Positions 43,794 to 55,305 of a stretch of 64,000 nt of DNA are shown here, one piece after another. Position numbers and translations under genes: made by a program. The notes beneath the pieces were generated by a model, which ran no database searches, was not told the origin of the DNA, and worked only from the letters and a program-made list of their open reading frames with translations. Source of the DNA: Ixodes scapularis (Eukaryota > Arthropoda > Arachnida > Ixodida > Ixodidae); assembly GCF_016920785.2 (NCBI RefSeq), contig NW_024609884.1, forward strand, positions 85,800,069 through 85,864,068. The letters are read 5' to 3'. Position 1 is the stretch's first letter; every line of letters starts with the position of its first letter.

Positions 43794-44395
43794 CAGGGTG
43801 TCTACCAACCTGGAAAACCATGGAATTATCGGGAAATTGGGCGGGCCTGGAAGAGGCGGGGAATTTCCACCGCAATCAACATTGTTCAGGGAACTTCAGC
43901 TTTCGTTTCTCGGAGTGACGGCAAAAGACGCGTCTATGGCGTGACACATATTGCAGGCGACTGAGCAGGCATGCCAGTACAAATCTATACTTGGAAACTA
44001 GAGTCTAGGGGAGAGTCTGGGGATTCAACCCGAATCACCTTGTCTTAAAACACGCACACCAAGACGAACGTCCCCTCCTTGCCATTGTTGCATTCTTAAG
44101 TGAACTCTTCCTGCATATAGCACCTTTGCCGAATGGCTTCACAAAGCAAGAGCTCGTCTTTCTAGCTTCTCCTCACTTTCCTAAATGGACTGTTCCTACG
44201 GGCTCTCGACAGCATAGCAATTGAGTTCATTTTATTTGTACCGCTCGGGTGAGAACATCTCAAAGTTCAAACTGGAGAAGCCTTCATATGAACCAGTGTT
44301 TCCACATAAAAACTGCACTGCAGACACGTCTGTCCCCTTAAAAGTGAGTCCGGGAATTTTTACAAACTGGACAGTGAAAACCTGGTAACGCCAGG
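43794..44395. mobile_element. hAT-like relic, CAGGGTGTCTACCAACCTGG end
   Basis: The left end CAGGGTGTCTACC has the typical hAT CAGGG start and is followed by CTGGAAAACC and GGGAAATT motifs. A degraded counterpart (CCTGGTAACGCCAGGGAATT) lies near 44380. No target duplication is clear. Confidence 0.4.
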
Positions 44396-46910
44396 GAATT
44401 TGAAAAGATCATTTTGGTAAAAGCCCCATGTTATCAACACACTTGTCCCGACCTTGAAGCCATTAGTTTCACTTTGGTGCAGTTCACCTCTGCTTCGGGC
44501 AAGCTTACAAAAAATATAACATCCAAAAAAAAAAAAAAAACGGGTGTAAATCCGTTTTTGGAGAAAGCATTTTGAAAGTACTAGGCCACCCTTTAAGCCT
44601 TGGTTGTACACTGTAACGCGCTTACCTCGGTGCAACCACTTTGTGACACTGGCGTGTGTTCTGCTCTGCAAAGAGAAAAACCGGGCGGCGTTAACGAACG
44701 TGGTTGTTGAGGGCATTGGTGCGGAAGGGGGGGTGGTTTGAAGCGCCAGTGTGGCAGTGATCGGCTGGATTCTAAAGCGCTGCCTTCTCTTGTCTCTTTC
44801 TGTTTCTTCTACGAGTTTTTGCAGGTGTCGCCCCCCCCACTTATTGCGAGCGCCACAGGCACCCCATCGTCCCAGCAGGGTGTATCAAACCGTCGCCTTA
44901 GTGATTGGCCGCACTGCTGCCTGCCTGTCTCACGCTCGCTAAGAGTCGCTGGACATTCACGGGGCACCATTGGGTTGGACAGCACGCATTGCGCCTACAT
45001 TGAAAGGGCTCCTAGTCTCCCAGCTCTAACTACCGCGCATGTCGACGGGTCGACAGGGCTGTGAGTTTTGAAAATTGCCGAGACATTAACGAGGCGAGCA
45101 AAACGGATGAAGAGACCTCGTATTTACGAGCGCTGTAACATTAGTTTACGCTCGTTGCGGCTGGACGCTTTCGGCTGGCTCAGACGGGGCCAGCCAATGT
45201 GCCGCACCTTTGTCCCCAAGCAGTATGACGGAGCCCGTTGCCCCGAGAATGTCCAGGGGCTCGGACGTCCATGTTGCCTTTACCTTGTCCTCCCTCTTCC
45301 TTTAATAGTGACGGACCGACCTGGTGGGCCATGCAAGGCTGGCGGCACTAGCCCAAGTCACAAGTTTCTCTTTGTTTTTTGTTTTTTTTTTTCCCTCAGC
45401 TTTTTTTTTTAACTGAACCAGAGGCTCAGGCTTCTTGTTTTCTTTTTCTTTTTAAATTCTGGCATGATTCTTTTGTGTCTCTTTGAGTGCAAAATTTTGA
45501 CAGGTGCAGTTTTTTTTTTCTTTGCTCGAGTTGACTTTTGAACCCCTGTGAGCTACAATTAAGGCGTTTCTGTGTGTATTCTTTTCTTGTTGTTCCAGAG
45601 GACACCCATTCGTACCGTGCTCACTATCTGCAGGTCTTGTCTGGGGAGCCGATTGAGGTGGTCGCTTTAGAGACAAAACATTGCATCATCGCGTCTCTGT
45701 GCATGTGTGTGCAAACGTGCACTGTCTGTGGTAGCGATCGTATTAAGAGGGCTTAATTGCTATGGACAGGTTGCAGAGAGACTCGCATATTAGGTAGATC
45801 AGATAGTTGGACTTCACTGTGCATATTGAGATTTATCTAGGGGGTGGGTATAAACACACTGGTACTCTGTGAAGGCGACTGCCCTATGCATTTCAGCAGC
45901 TTGTTTTTACCTGAAAAGCGAGAGAATAGCCCTCTGCGGAGAGCTGTTTTTTGCTGTGTTAGGCCAAAGTTAGTGCTGTCACAGGCGATGTTTTTCGTTG
46001 CACCATTGTTTTTCTGGCACCGAGAGCACGACTAGTGTTCTAGCTAGGCGGGCGACTTCCAGAGTGCCTAGCACGTCACTTGTTAGACACTTGCTTAGCC
46101 TTCCGGTGGCACTTATATTCAACTTTCAAGTGAGAGAACACTCCAGGTGCTTCTAAATCTTGCTTCGCAACACTGCTAATTGACTCCCTCGTCTAGCGAC
46201 CGATAAAATTGGGCTCTTGCACTGGGTGTTGTCCCACGTGAATTTATTTGCAGAGCATTTCTTCGTCATAGGTGCTCATTAAATAGCAGCATTCTTTAGC
46301 ATTCTTTGGCGACGCCATTCTGGGCAGATAGGGATGGCAGTGAGCAGCTGCGATGTAGCTAGGCATGACGAGTGTTGATTCGCTGCGTATTGTGTGACCT
46401 CTGTCTTCACTGTCGTTTTTTTCTCTCATGTCTTTTTATGCCATTTAGTTGAGAGGGCGTGCGGGGCGTCTCACGGTGTTGACACGATGCAAAGGGTTGC
46501 AAATGTGACAAAGCGCATGACTGGCGAGCTGGCGGTAATGGCCACCTTCAGCCTGCTCTCTCTTCTCTTTTTTTGGTGCTTTTTCAGGTGTGATGACGGT
46601 TAGGGAGCATCGCGAAGCTTTCTGGCACTTGCTGCCAACCACTCCTCGTAGCTTAGGTTTTGGGCACAGTCGCTTTGCAAAGTTCTCGGTTACGTCGGTA
46701 AGCCTTCCCATGCAGCTTTGGTGCTGTTGCTAACGGGCTGGCACCTTCGTGTGCGCGGCAAGTTTGGGACGCGTGTTGACCGGGGGGCTGAAAATTTTGG
46801 TGGAACTATTGGTGCGCTTTGCTTACCGTTAAAAGCTTTGGGCTCCGCAGCGTATGCTGGCCGGCAGCCAGTGCAGGGTAGTGCCCCTCCTGGCACCTTC
46901 TTTGCTTTAA

Positions 46911-48231
46911 AGGGACGGTAACACGATTTCTGGATACTAGCTTTGGAACTCGATTGATTGGAGACGTTCTCACTCCATAAAATCCGCTTTTAGAGACTCA
47001 CATTGATAGGGCTCCGACGGTTGTGCACCACGCGGCAAGTGTGATAATCTCATAGCGCCCAAAGTGCCACCAAGCAGTGTCTCTGCCAGACTAGTTAAGG
47101 GTAAAATAAAAACTGTAAAGCATTGTTCAGAAGAAACAATTAAGGCTCACTTACCTCCTAGGCTTCACGCAGTTGGCCCATTTTGAGTCTCGTCTTTAAA
47201 GACGTGTTACCTGCGCTGTCGAGGGGAAACAAAAGTAACAACATTAACTGGATCATTTCCAGTAACATTTCCAAATAGATCCTTCTTCACAGGTTAAGTT
47301 AATTTGGGGTGTGAACTGGTATGTAACATTCATTTCAGAAAGCATTGTGGTAAACAATTTCTGTCGAGACAAATTACTCGCATTATATTATGGGTCATTC
47401 AGATGGCAAAAAAAAAAGACTTCCCAGTTCATTGAGATCTATGCAATCTTTTAACGTATGCAGGGGCAAGGCAGCTGCGCAAATCGTGCCATTTTGATAC
47501 ATTCACGCCAAAAGCATGAAATCGACCAAAATTGCGTCATGCTGTGCCAAAGATCATGGTAATGCTAGATTTAGCGAAAAGTAGAGGCTCGGTTGACAAC
47601 CGTGGCTATTCCATTACCATGGGGCACAAGCCGCCGTCCGATTCCTTGGCTTAGTCATATCTGTTCATTCATCCATCCATCCATGCCATGGATCATACTT
47701 GCTACATTGTATGTATGATGCAACATAGCATGTAGCAATGATGTTTGCGAGTCGTGCCCCTTCATTTTTTAATTAAAATTTGTTGCTAAAATAAAATATA
47801 TTTCTGCGTGCAATTTCAATAGTTTTGCAGTTTAAGGTTCTATTCAATACTTCCCCGCACTTGTAGTACACACCTGGTTTTCTTGAATTGTAACTTATGG
47901 CACAACTTGCTAAGATTCTTAAATGATTTTGCAATTGCTCCTAAAGTACTCCAAATACAGATTTTTTTATTATTTCTAAGTTACTTCAAGAGGCAGATTT
48001 TCTGCTCCTAAGCTGCTCCAAATTGCGGATTTTTCTGCTCCAAAGATTGCTCCAAAACCAGTTTAATCTGTCCCACCCCTGCATATGGTATAGTGAGCTA
48101 GGTCCAATCTAGTTCCAAATTTATTGATTTAAAAATACTTACATCTGTTGCAAAATGAGGTAGTTGGCACTTAGGCTAGTGTGAGAGAGTGGTTTATTTG
48201 TTTGATGCAGTAATGATAGTTTACCGTCCCT
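46911..48231. mobile_element. TTAA-flanked transposon in the PUF60 intron
   Basis: TTAA at 46907-46910 and 48232-48235. The ends AGGGACGGTAACACGATT and (inward) AGGGACGGTAAACTATCA share AGGGACGGTAA. Its 1.3 kb includes the hAT-like insert 47461-48081. Confidence 0.7.
47461..48081. mobile_element. hAT-like MITE with TTTGGAGCAG subterminal repeats
   Basis: The ends CAGGGGCAAGGCAG and (inward) CAGGGGTGGGACAG match at 11 of 14 positions. From the right end inward TTTTGGAGCA, TTTGGAGCAG and TTTGGAGCAGC recur. The flanking octamers aacgtatg and catatggt are not a convincing duplication, so the insertion is old or the boundary is slightly off. Confidence 0.55.
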
Positions 48232-48958
48232 TTAACTCTGTCGGGGAATAAATTGTGCCAGATCAATCGGGTACGCTCGTCCCAATATGTCTCGTGTTAG
48301 AGAGCGAATGGCAAAAAATGTTAAGGGCACCTTTCTCGTGCTCCAGTTGGCGGCACGCTGCATAAAGCTCGTGTTTGGCCTAGTGTACTTGGGCTTTATC
48401 TACACTCGTGGTTTGGATAAGAGAAAAATCTTTGTGCAAATTTTATGTTTACTGCAGCTTTACTCGGATCATTTCTTCCATTGTGTGCTCGTCTTTGCAC
48501 CACCATCAAACGCTGCAACTTTTATCAAACATACTTGAGAGAGAACTTTTACCTCGTAGCATTGCTATGCTTACAATGTCACGAGCGAACGTGCCTAGCA
48601 TGGTAGGATGTTGTTAACAAATCAAGGCTGGACGTTGCGGAGTCTAATCTCCACAAACGAGCTTCGGATGTACTTTGCCTGCGTAGCAAGGGCATCATTT
48701 ACGTAACGAGACAGGGACCTCTGCAACTGCAGTTTTCCTCTGTCCTGTGGGTGGCATACCTGGAGGTTAGTCATCGGACATCCGCAGAGGACTCTTAAGC
48801 TTTGGGCTTCTGTGACGTCTGATAGTCCACCATAAAGGCCTTGACCTAAAGGCAGACAAACAAGCAGAAAGGAGGAAGCCACCTCTCGATTTCCCCCTTC
48901 CCACCCAGAAAGGGGGAAAACCTTTCTTTCTGCTGGGAGTAGCTCCTGAACCTTGTTT

Positions 48959-49029
48959 TTGGGGGGGGGGAGGGGAAGGGGAGGGGGGGGGGAGGGGGAG
49001 GGAGAGGAGGAGGAGGAGGAGGAGGAGCT
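48959..49029 (+). repeat. G-rich tract, G-quadruplex potential
   Basis: Runs of 4 to 12 G separated by single A or AA, then (GGA)n. On the coding strand of the PUF60 intron, so the G tract would be in the pre-mRNA. Confidence 0.85.
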
Positions 49030-51388
49030 TGGCAGAAAGCACTGCCCGCTCATCGACCTCTAAGCTTGGAAACAATGTCCGTTTAGGTTTTTTAGGGTGC
49101 ATCTCTTTGAAGACCTAACATGCACATGTTTAAGGCACAATTGGATCTTCAGTGACTGTATTTGTTTTCTACTGATCTGCAGAGAAAAAGTGTGTCGTAC
49201 ATTTATCAATGTTTTTGAGTAAAAACAAAACCAGAGACCCCAGCAATTGTGCACACACCACAGAGCGTAGTTCGTAGCTGTGCACAGTCAAGATGTGCTA
49301 TAATAGCGCTTGAAGCCCGACGACCAAACCCAATATTCTGCAAGGCTTTCCTCCTCTCACGTCTTAGAGCGAGGGAAGCGAAGGATGGAAAGAGGTTACA
49401 AAAAAAAGTCTGGCATGAGTCTGCGCGTGCCTTTGTGCAAGCATGTGAATGGAGATAAGCCAGCAAAAAGGCTGCCCCCAATGGACACGTCACAATCTGT
49501 GCATCAGAGGATTAGTGAAGGAACCTTCCAGGACTAAAGTTCAGGGCCAGGAAACGAGAACTAAGTTTGTTTCTCGTACTGCGCGGCACATCTTTGCTGG
49601 GTGCTTTTTGGTCAGCGAAATTTTTAATCAACGTGAATTGGCGTCTTTTCTTAAATAACTGCTGCCCCTCTCAAAATCCTGGATCGGAATGCATTGGTTT
49701 AAATTTTGAGGGCCACAAGGAAGGAAGAGTGAAGAAACATTTTTGGGTAAGCTGCATATAAGCCACAATGTGTAGAGTGACACTAGTCTATAGAACGTTA
49801 AAAATTGTCACTTCCAGTATGGGCGAAAACATTGTTTTGCCGCCACCTCGCCAATAGGATACATTTAGGATACAAGCGTAACCGCCGCTTATTCTTGTTT
49901 TGTCACCCTTTATTTTTTTCACTATTTGCAGGTTGAAATATTTTATTGCTTTTTCGTTGCCCATGCCGGATATGCCTACCAAAGTGGCTGAGGGCGAGAG
50001 TAAGCGAAAAGGTCTATACTATATGGCGTGCTAGTTATACTCCATTCACTCACAGGCCACTGCATCTAAGAATCGCGACCTAGCTCCCTTTCTCGGGAGG
50101 CAGTGGCTTACTTTGTTCAAACACGCAATCGCGTGTTTTCATACTGAACTTTTGAACCAGCGCCTGCGTGGGGCTGCGCATGTGCAGACAATGTTTTCCA
50201 AAATCGTGGATATCCTCGATAAAACAAAGCACCAAAAAACAAAGACCGGCCTCCATTCGTGTTTAGCAATGTCACCCCCCTCCCCCCTCTTCCCCCAAAA
50301 AAGAAAAGGAAAACTCCAAGGGGAACGTATAAAGAAATACCAGTGCAGGGCACGCTGACTAAAAACCTTCACTGACGCCAACGGCATTGTAACTCGTGAA
50401 CTTGAGGTCGCTTCTCAATCGTGTTTGGGTTGCTCTTTTGTATCGTAATCCTGTTTTCTTTTTGTTTGTTTTTTCTAGTTGGAGTTTATGGTTTAGCCGC
50501 TTTGGGTTTAGCGGAGCTGGGGTAGGAGACGCGGGGAGGAGGAAACAGGCAACTGTGAAAAGGGAAGGTGGAGGAGGGAGAAGAGGAAGCTAGGGAAAAG
50601 TGGAGAGCACGTAATGGTCGTCGGCCTTTAAACGGTGAAAAATGCTGTACTTTTGTACTTGGAGGAAGGGACAACGAGGTCTGAGAACTCGTGCTCGGGA
50701 GGAGACCTACAGTTTTTAGCAGCTAAACCTTTAGTGCCATTTGTTTCCAATTCTAGCGTTTGATGAGTCTGGCAGAAAAGAGGAAAGCTACCTTGCCATT
50801 TTATTTTTATCTGGTTTATAAATTGATCAGTTTGAAAATACTGCCTATGGGAATGCCATCTGTAGGGTAGCAGGAGGACTTTATTCGCACAAGTGCAATT
50901 CGGCTACGCTACATCCATTGCAACAAATGTCTCCGACCTTGTTTGCACCCTGGATACACTTAGGTAGCTTTGGTCGCCCCTCAATTGAAGTCTGAGAAAG
51001 GCAATTGATGCACAACATCCTAGCCCTCTGCTGCTGGTACTCTTACGCGAGGAAAGGCTATGCGCCTTGTTGCACATGGTAGGCTGACATCTGGCAAGCC
51101 ACGTTACTCCCTGCATCTGTCTATACAGAGACCTCTGGAAGGTGTCTGATTGGCAGCCGATGTTTTGTTTATGGACTTAGCAGAGCTTCTGCAGGAGGGG
51201 GAAGGGCTAAGCCTGATGTAAAGTCTCTAAAGAAGCCAGGTCTTTGGAAAGGCTGATAAGGTTAAGCTACGAAAACACTACAGAAGTAAGTTCCTCGTGT
51301 CCCAGGAAGGCTGTGCAAGTCCCTGAGGGGTCTAGATGCCAGAAGAGGCCCAAGTTTAGTCGGGGGAGAAAGCAATGGCTGCTCTACG

Positions 51389-51650
51389 GGTAGAAATTGA
51401 GGCAGAAGAGATCGAGAGCGCACGGGGATGTCGGAACACCGAGCTCTAGTTGGAAAGATTAATGGGTAGACTCAAAGCTAGCTTCCTTTGTCTCTACTGA
51501 ATCTTAATACGCCGGCGTTTGCATTCTATGATTGAGCAGGGACAAAGGCGGCTAGCTTTCCGTCTGTCCACTAATAGTTACATTTCTAACTCAGTGTTCC
51601 GATGTCCCCGTGCACTCTTGTCTCCTCCCTCCCTCAATTTCTACCCATAT
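51389..51650. repeat. Fold-back repeat upstream of the PUF60 exon
   Basis: GGGTAGAAATTGAGG and CACGGGGATGTCGGAACAC pair with CCTCAATTTCTACCC and GTGTTCCGATGTCCCCGTG about 180-230 bases away. It lies within 50 bases of the next exon's acceptor region. Confidence 0.65.
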
Positions 51651-51698
51651 TGTGAGGCTTGTCGGGAGGGGAGTGGGCTTCCTTTCTCTCTCTTGCAG

Positions 51699-51979
51699 CC
51701 GCCTTGTCTGGACTCCCCCCAACAGTGGCTGACAGGTGCGGCCTTGCGTTGCTTGCAGACGGCCCCAGCGGGAAGGAAGAGGGCAGTCTGCAGCAAGAAC
51801 AGATGGGACCCGTGTTGGCGGGACCCGGGGCCCTCAAGGCGTCGCCGCCGCTCATTGGTTTTGGGCTCATGAAGCTCTCGCCTGAGCAGCTGGAGATGGT
51901 GACCAAGGCCAAAAAGTATGCCATGGAGCAGAGCATCAAGAGTGTGCTCATGAAGCAGACCATCGCCCACCAGCAACAG
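51699..51979 (+). CDS. PUF60: PUF60/half pint, conserved pre-RRM exon
   Basis: Donor CAACAG|GTGCGT at 51979. The exon encodes the family hallmark LSPEQ, then KAKKYAMEQSIKSVLMKQT and IAHQQQ, the conserved helix segment before RRM1 (Drosophila half pint has nearly the same block). Two in-frame acceptors exist: TTTCTCTCTCTTGCAG ending at 51698 (strong pyrimidine tract, chosen) and GCGTTGCTTGCAG ending at 51758. Both accept the single G left by the previous exon (codon GCC or GAC). The extra 20 codons are Leu/Ala/Pro-rich and not recognised. The segment ends in phase 0. Confidence 0.9.
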
Positions 51980-52874
51980 GTGCGTGCCTGTGTTTCCTGG
52001 CAGCCTTAGCAAGTTCCGTTTTTGCCGGGCACCAGTTTGTAAATCTGTGCAAGAAATGCAATCTTAAGGTTTCAGGGGCCCTACCTTAACTGAAAATTGG
52101 TGATGCCCGAACGACTCTTTCGTACGATAGGCATATGAATGAGACATTGGATATGCTTTGTGCTCAACGGCCTATCAATAGTGTTGCTTAGAGAATGAGT
52201 CGAGAAGTAGAACAAGAGACTTTAGAGGATGCAGTTAACCCTTTGAATTGAAACCTCACCTAGAATGTTTTGAGCCGTTACACTTGGTATGGCCCCAACT
52301 CAGGGCTTCATAAAGTGCACCTAATCCTTTCTAAGAAGCCGTTTAATTGTTTGGAAATGGTGTCCACATGTATTAAAATCGGAAATCGTCAGAAGCCTCA
52401 TTGTCATCTTTATCAGTTGTGTAGATTGTCAGTTATTGTATTTTTCACTCTTAAATACTAGTTCAATGCCAGTGTTAGTCGGATCTTCCCTGCGATTTGG
52501 TGTGGCAAAAAGAGCCATGGCCTGTGAACTTTAGAGCACTCTAAAAATTTCGTTTTCCTTTTTTTTTTTTAGAGCAAAATATATTGACCATTTGACCTCT
52601 CTATCTTATCTGAAAAAATTAGACAACCCAGCATCCAGTGCTTCTTGTCTAGGCCAGCAAATCGGCGACTCTAGTGGCGTGGCCCTTTGTGGCAGTGTTG
52701 CGTCTGATCACTTATTTCGGAAGCGGACTGGTCAACGAGAGCCAATTCTCGTTGAAGAGCCAATGTTAGTGCTTTACCGAAGCAGATCGGAAACACAAGA
52801 GAATGGTAACTTTCTTTACTCGTTTTACTTCCGAGGTGTGGCCCTGGTCTTATGTTTCTTTTTTCTGGTTGCAG
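51980..52874 (+). other. PUF60 intron, 895 bp
   Basis: Starts GTGCGTGCC and ends TTTTTTCTGGTTGCAG. No repeat of note. Confidence 0.8.
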
Positions 52875-52921
52875 CAACAGAAGACACTGCAGCGGCATCA
52901 GGCCCTGGTCTTAATGTGCAG
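52875..52921 (+). CDS. PUF60: PUF60/half pint, 47-base exon leading into RRM1
   Basis: Acceptor TTTTTTCTGGTTGCAG, donor TGTGCAG|GTCAGT. It encodes QQKTLQRHQALVLMC plus two bases of an Arg codon. In half pint and human PUF60 the equivalent segment ends ...QALALMCR or ...RALAIMCR directly before VYVGS, and the next exon begins with exactly that. Phase 0 in and phase 2 out fit both neighbours. It is shorter than the human equivalent, which has an extra alternatively spliced Leu/Gln-rich stretch. Confidence 0.9.
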
Positions 52922-53288
52922 GTCAGTGGGGTTGGGAGCATTTCTCTCTGTTCTGTGGCCCATGGGAGAACTTGCAACCTGGCATGAGGAAGAGGAATGT
53001 GGGATTTGCACACCAGGGTGCTTCAGTAGGTGGTGCACTAACTATAGTCACCGACAAGGTGAAAGCGGCAGGGGGGGGTGCTTCAGTTGTCCCGCCGCCA
53101 GCACGAGCTTCCTACCTTCAACAAGGCACCTCGTGCACGTCGAGTGCACGTGCGCAGCTGAAGCACCAAGGAATGCATGGAGCACGTGCTGGAGGCCGGG
53201 CGTTCTAAAAACTACACCCTGCCGTTTTCACTCTGTCAGTGACTTGTTCCTCACTTATGGGTGAAGTTTCTAGTTTCCACTATTAACC

Positions 53289-53552
53289 AATAGACCTATT
53301 GCTATATTACCCAAGCATCAAGGAGAATGCAGGGATTGGTGTTCCACGCGTCACACGTGCTGGCGTCAGCAGCTGTAACTTTTCTAAAGCAAATACATAA
53401 AACAAATGGCATCTTGCACGCCCGTTCGTCAGCGCTTCATTTTGGTTATTTACTTTCAATCCTTTATATGGGGAAGGCGTGCACATGTGGCGCGTGGAAC
53501 ACCAATCCCTGCATTCTCCTTGATGCTTGGGTAATATAGCAAATGGTCTATT
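53289..53552. mobile_element. MITE with about 70-bp near-perfect inverted arms
   Basis: AATAGACC-ATTGCTATATTACCC, AAGCATCAAGGAGAATGCAG and GGATTGGTGTTCCACGCG occur inverted at both ends with very few mismatches, flanked by TTAA-containing sequence on both sides. Confidence 0.85.
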
Positions 53553-54028
53553 AACATGGATGAGTATGTGAGAAAGGTTAGTTGTCGAACCGGTAGCAAA
53601 AGAAAGAGTACCAGAAGTCTCGCCGGTCGTTGGGTTGTCTGATTCCCGGGTGTCTTGTGGGGAAGTGCCAAGCCAATATGAATGTAGCGCTGCTACCCCT
53701 GGGAAGGTTTAGTCGGAAAGCCTGGAGCAATAGAGCTAACATTTATCGTTTGTTGCGTCCATACTGCCTGTATGTTTGCTTTTGTGCGCTGCTCTTGGCT
53801 TCTGTAAGCCATCTTTTCACCAATTTTTGACACTGGTAAATGCCTTGGGTACTTATTATGCCAGAAACCCCACTCTTCTGGGCATGTCTACCATAAAATG
53901 TCGAGCACATATGTCACAGTAAGCGTGCCCTCCAGCTACATTGAAACATTTGGAAATAAAGACATGAAGTGCCCACCCCAGACCAAAGATTGCTGTGCCT
54001 CTGGGTTTGTAGAAACCCTGGTTAAAAA

Positions 54029-54062
54029 TGTTTTTTTTATTTTTTTATTTATTTATTTATTC
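54029..54062. repeat. (TTTA)n-rich run
   Basis: T-rich run ending in TTTATTTATTTATTTATT; possibly the tail of a minus-strand retroelement starting at 54060. Confidence 0.7.
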
Positions 54063-55041
54063 AGACATACTGCTGGTTCTGTGGAGAGCTAGACCAGGTG
54101 TGGGTAGTACACATAGAGAAGAAAGAAGAAAAAAACTCCTTTTGAAAATAAATACACAGATGGGATACTATGACAGTGCACATACTGAGGTAGAGTACAA
54201 AGATGTCATATCAGGACAAAGCATATACCACAGTTTATTATAGAAATATAGTCTAAAGTTACAACATCAATAGGAAAGATAACATATAGCACATTGATAT
54301 AAACTGATCCACCGATCCAAAACAAACCTTGAAGAATTTCTTGAACTTTGGAGATTTCTAACTTTGGAGGTTTCTTGCTTGCTATGTGAACTGTAGGTTT
54401 TAAGTAGAGGTGTTGCAAACCTGCCAGGTGCGAGTTCAACCAGGTTCATTTTTTTCCTAACTTTGACGAACTCGAGTAACGACTACAGTTAGACTTTTGT
54501 TCATATTCCTGAAACTTGAAAATGAGCTGACTCTACCTTGTTGAGGAAAAGTGAAATTTTTATTGGGTATGTTTAAATTTTTCATATTACTAAAATTAAC
54601 TAAATCATTAAAAGTACATAAGCCTACTTGCATGTTGTGTAAACATTGGCGAGTATTTTATAAAATATAAAATGAACAACTTTATAAAGTATTTGTCGCC
54701 CAAAATTCGAAATTTTTGTGTAGAAGTTGGGCAACAAACACTGCCTATAAGTCGAACAAGAAATTTTTTATGCCCTAGATTTACCGTAAAACACTGAACA
54801 TCCACCCATCCTATACTAAGTTCTCACCCCTAAATTTTGCAACATCTCAAAAAATGTGCACAGTACATATATACGGTTAGATAAAATTGATGACCTAACA
54901 AGCACCCATTTCCCAATTTTCGCGATTATCTCCGTATTTCGAGTGGGCGCTTGCTCGGCATTTTACGGTAGTGCTACTCAACGCCCAAGAAAAATGTGAT
55001 GGGAGAGAAGTAATTTGCACTCGACCATTGATTAGTATCAA

Positions 55042-55305
55042 ATGTCTGCCAAATTGCACAACAGATTAGGACACATGGAAATAGATGAGGAAGGCACGGA
55101 AAGCTTAGGAAGTGATAATAAGCGACTTAAAATAAAATCTGGTACAGCAGAACCAGAGTCACAAATTTGTGAATGAGAAAGTAAATCGACCCTAAATGAC
55201 ATCCAACTACAGGAAGTATCCGAACGAGTAGGGACTATAGTAGCTGGGCACCAAGAGGGAGAGAATGGACACACAGTTGCCGACCGATTTTTCGGTTGCC
55301 AATAA
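55042..55305 (+). pseudogene. Open frame with one stop, unrecognised
   Basis: From an ATG at 55042 (MSAKLHNRLGHMEIDEEGTE) the frame runs 44 codons to a TGA and then a further 42 codons (LQEVSERVGTIVAGHQEGEN) to TAA. Charged, not low-complexity. Possibly ORF1 or a gene piece of a mobile element; no motif is recognised. Confidence 0.25.

Larger units (their letters stand above)
42584..51698 (+). other. PUF60 intron (9.1 kb), repeat-bearing
   Basis: It contains a hAT-like relic (43794 on), a TTAA element (46911-48231) with a nested hAT-like element, a G-rich tract (48959-49029) and a fold-back (51389-51650). Several pyrimidine-tract/AG sites (for example 44824 and 45599) open short frames, but none gives a phase-compatible, family-like exon. 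Confidence 0.6.

Noticed and set aside
44738..45064. Candidate PUF60 exon after the acceptor near 44823
   Set aside because: No donor gives a length that keeps phase between 42583 and 51699, and the peptide has no family resemblance.
45600..45634. Candidate mini-exon between a strong acceptor and a CAG|GT donor
   Set aside because: Its 35-base length breaks the phase between the flanking PUF60 exons.
48622..49053. Ser/Pro-rich 143-codon minus-strand frame
   Set aside because: The Ser-Ser and Pro-Pro runs are the reverse complement of the G-rich tract, and the rest has no recognisable domain; it is antisense to the PUF60 intron.
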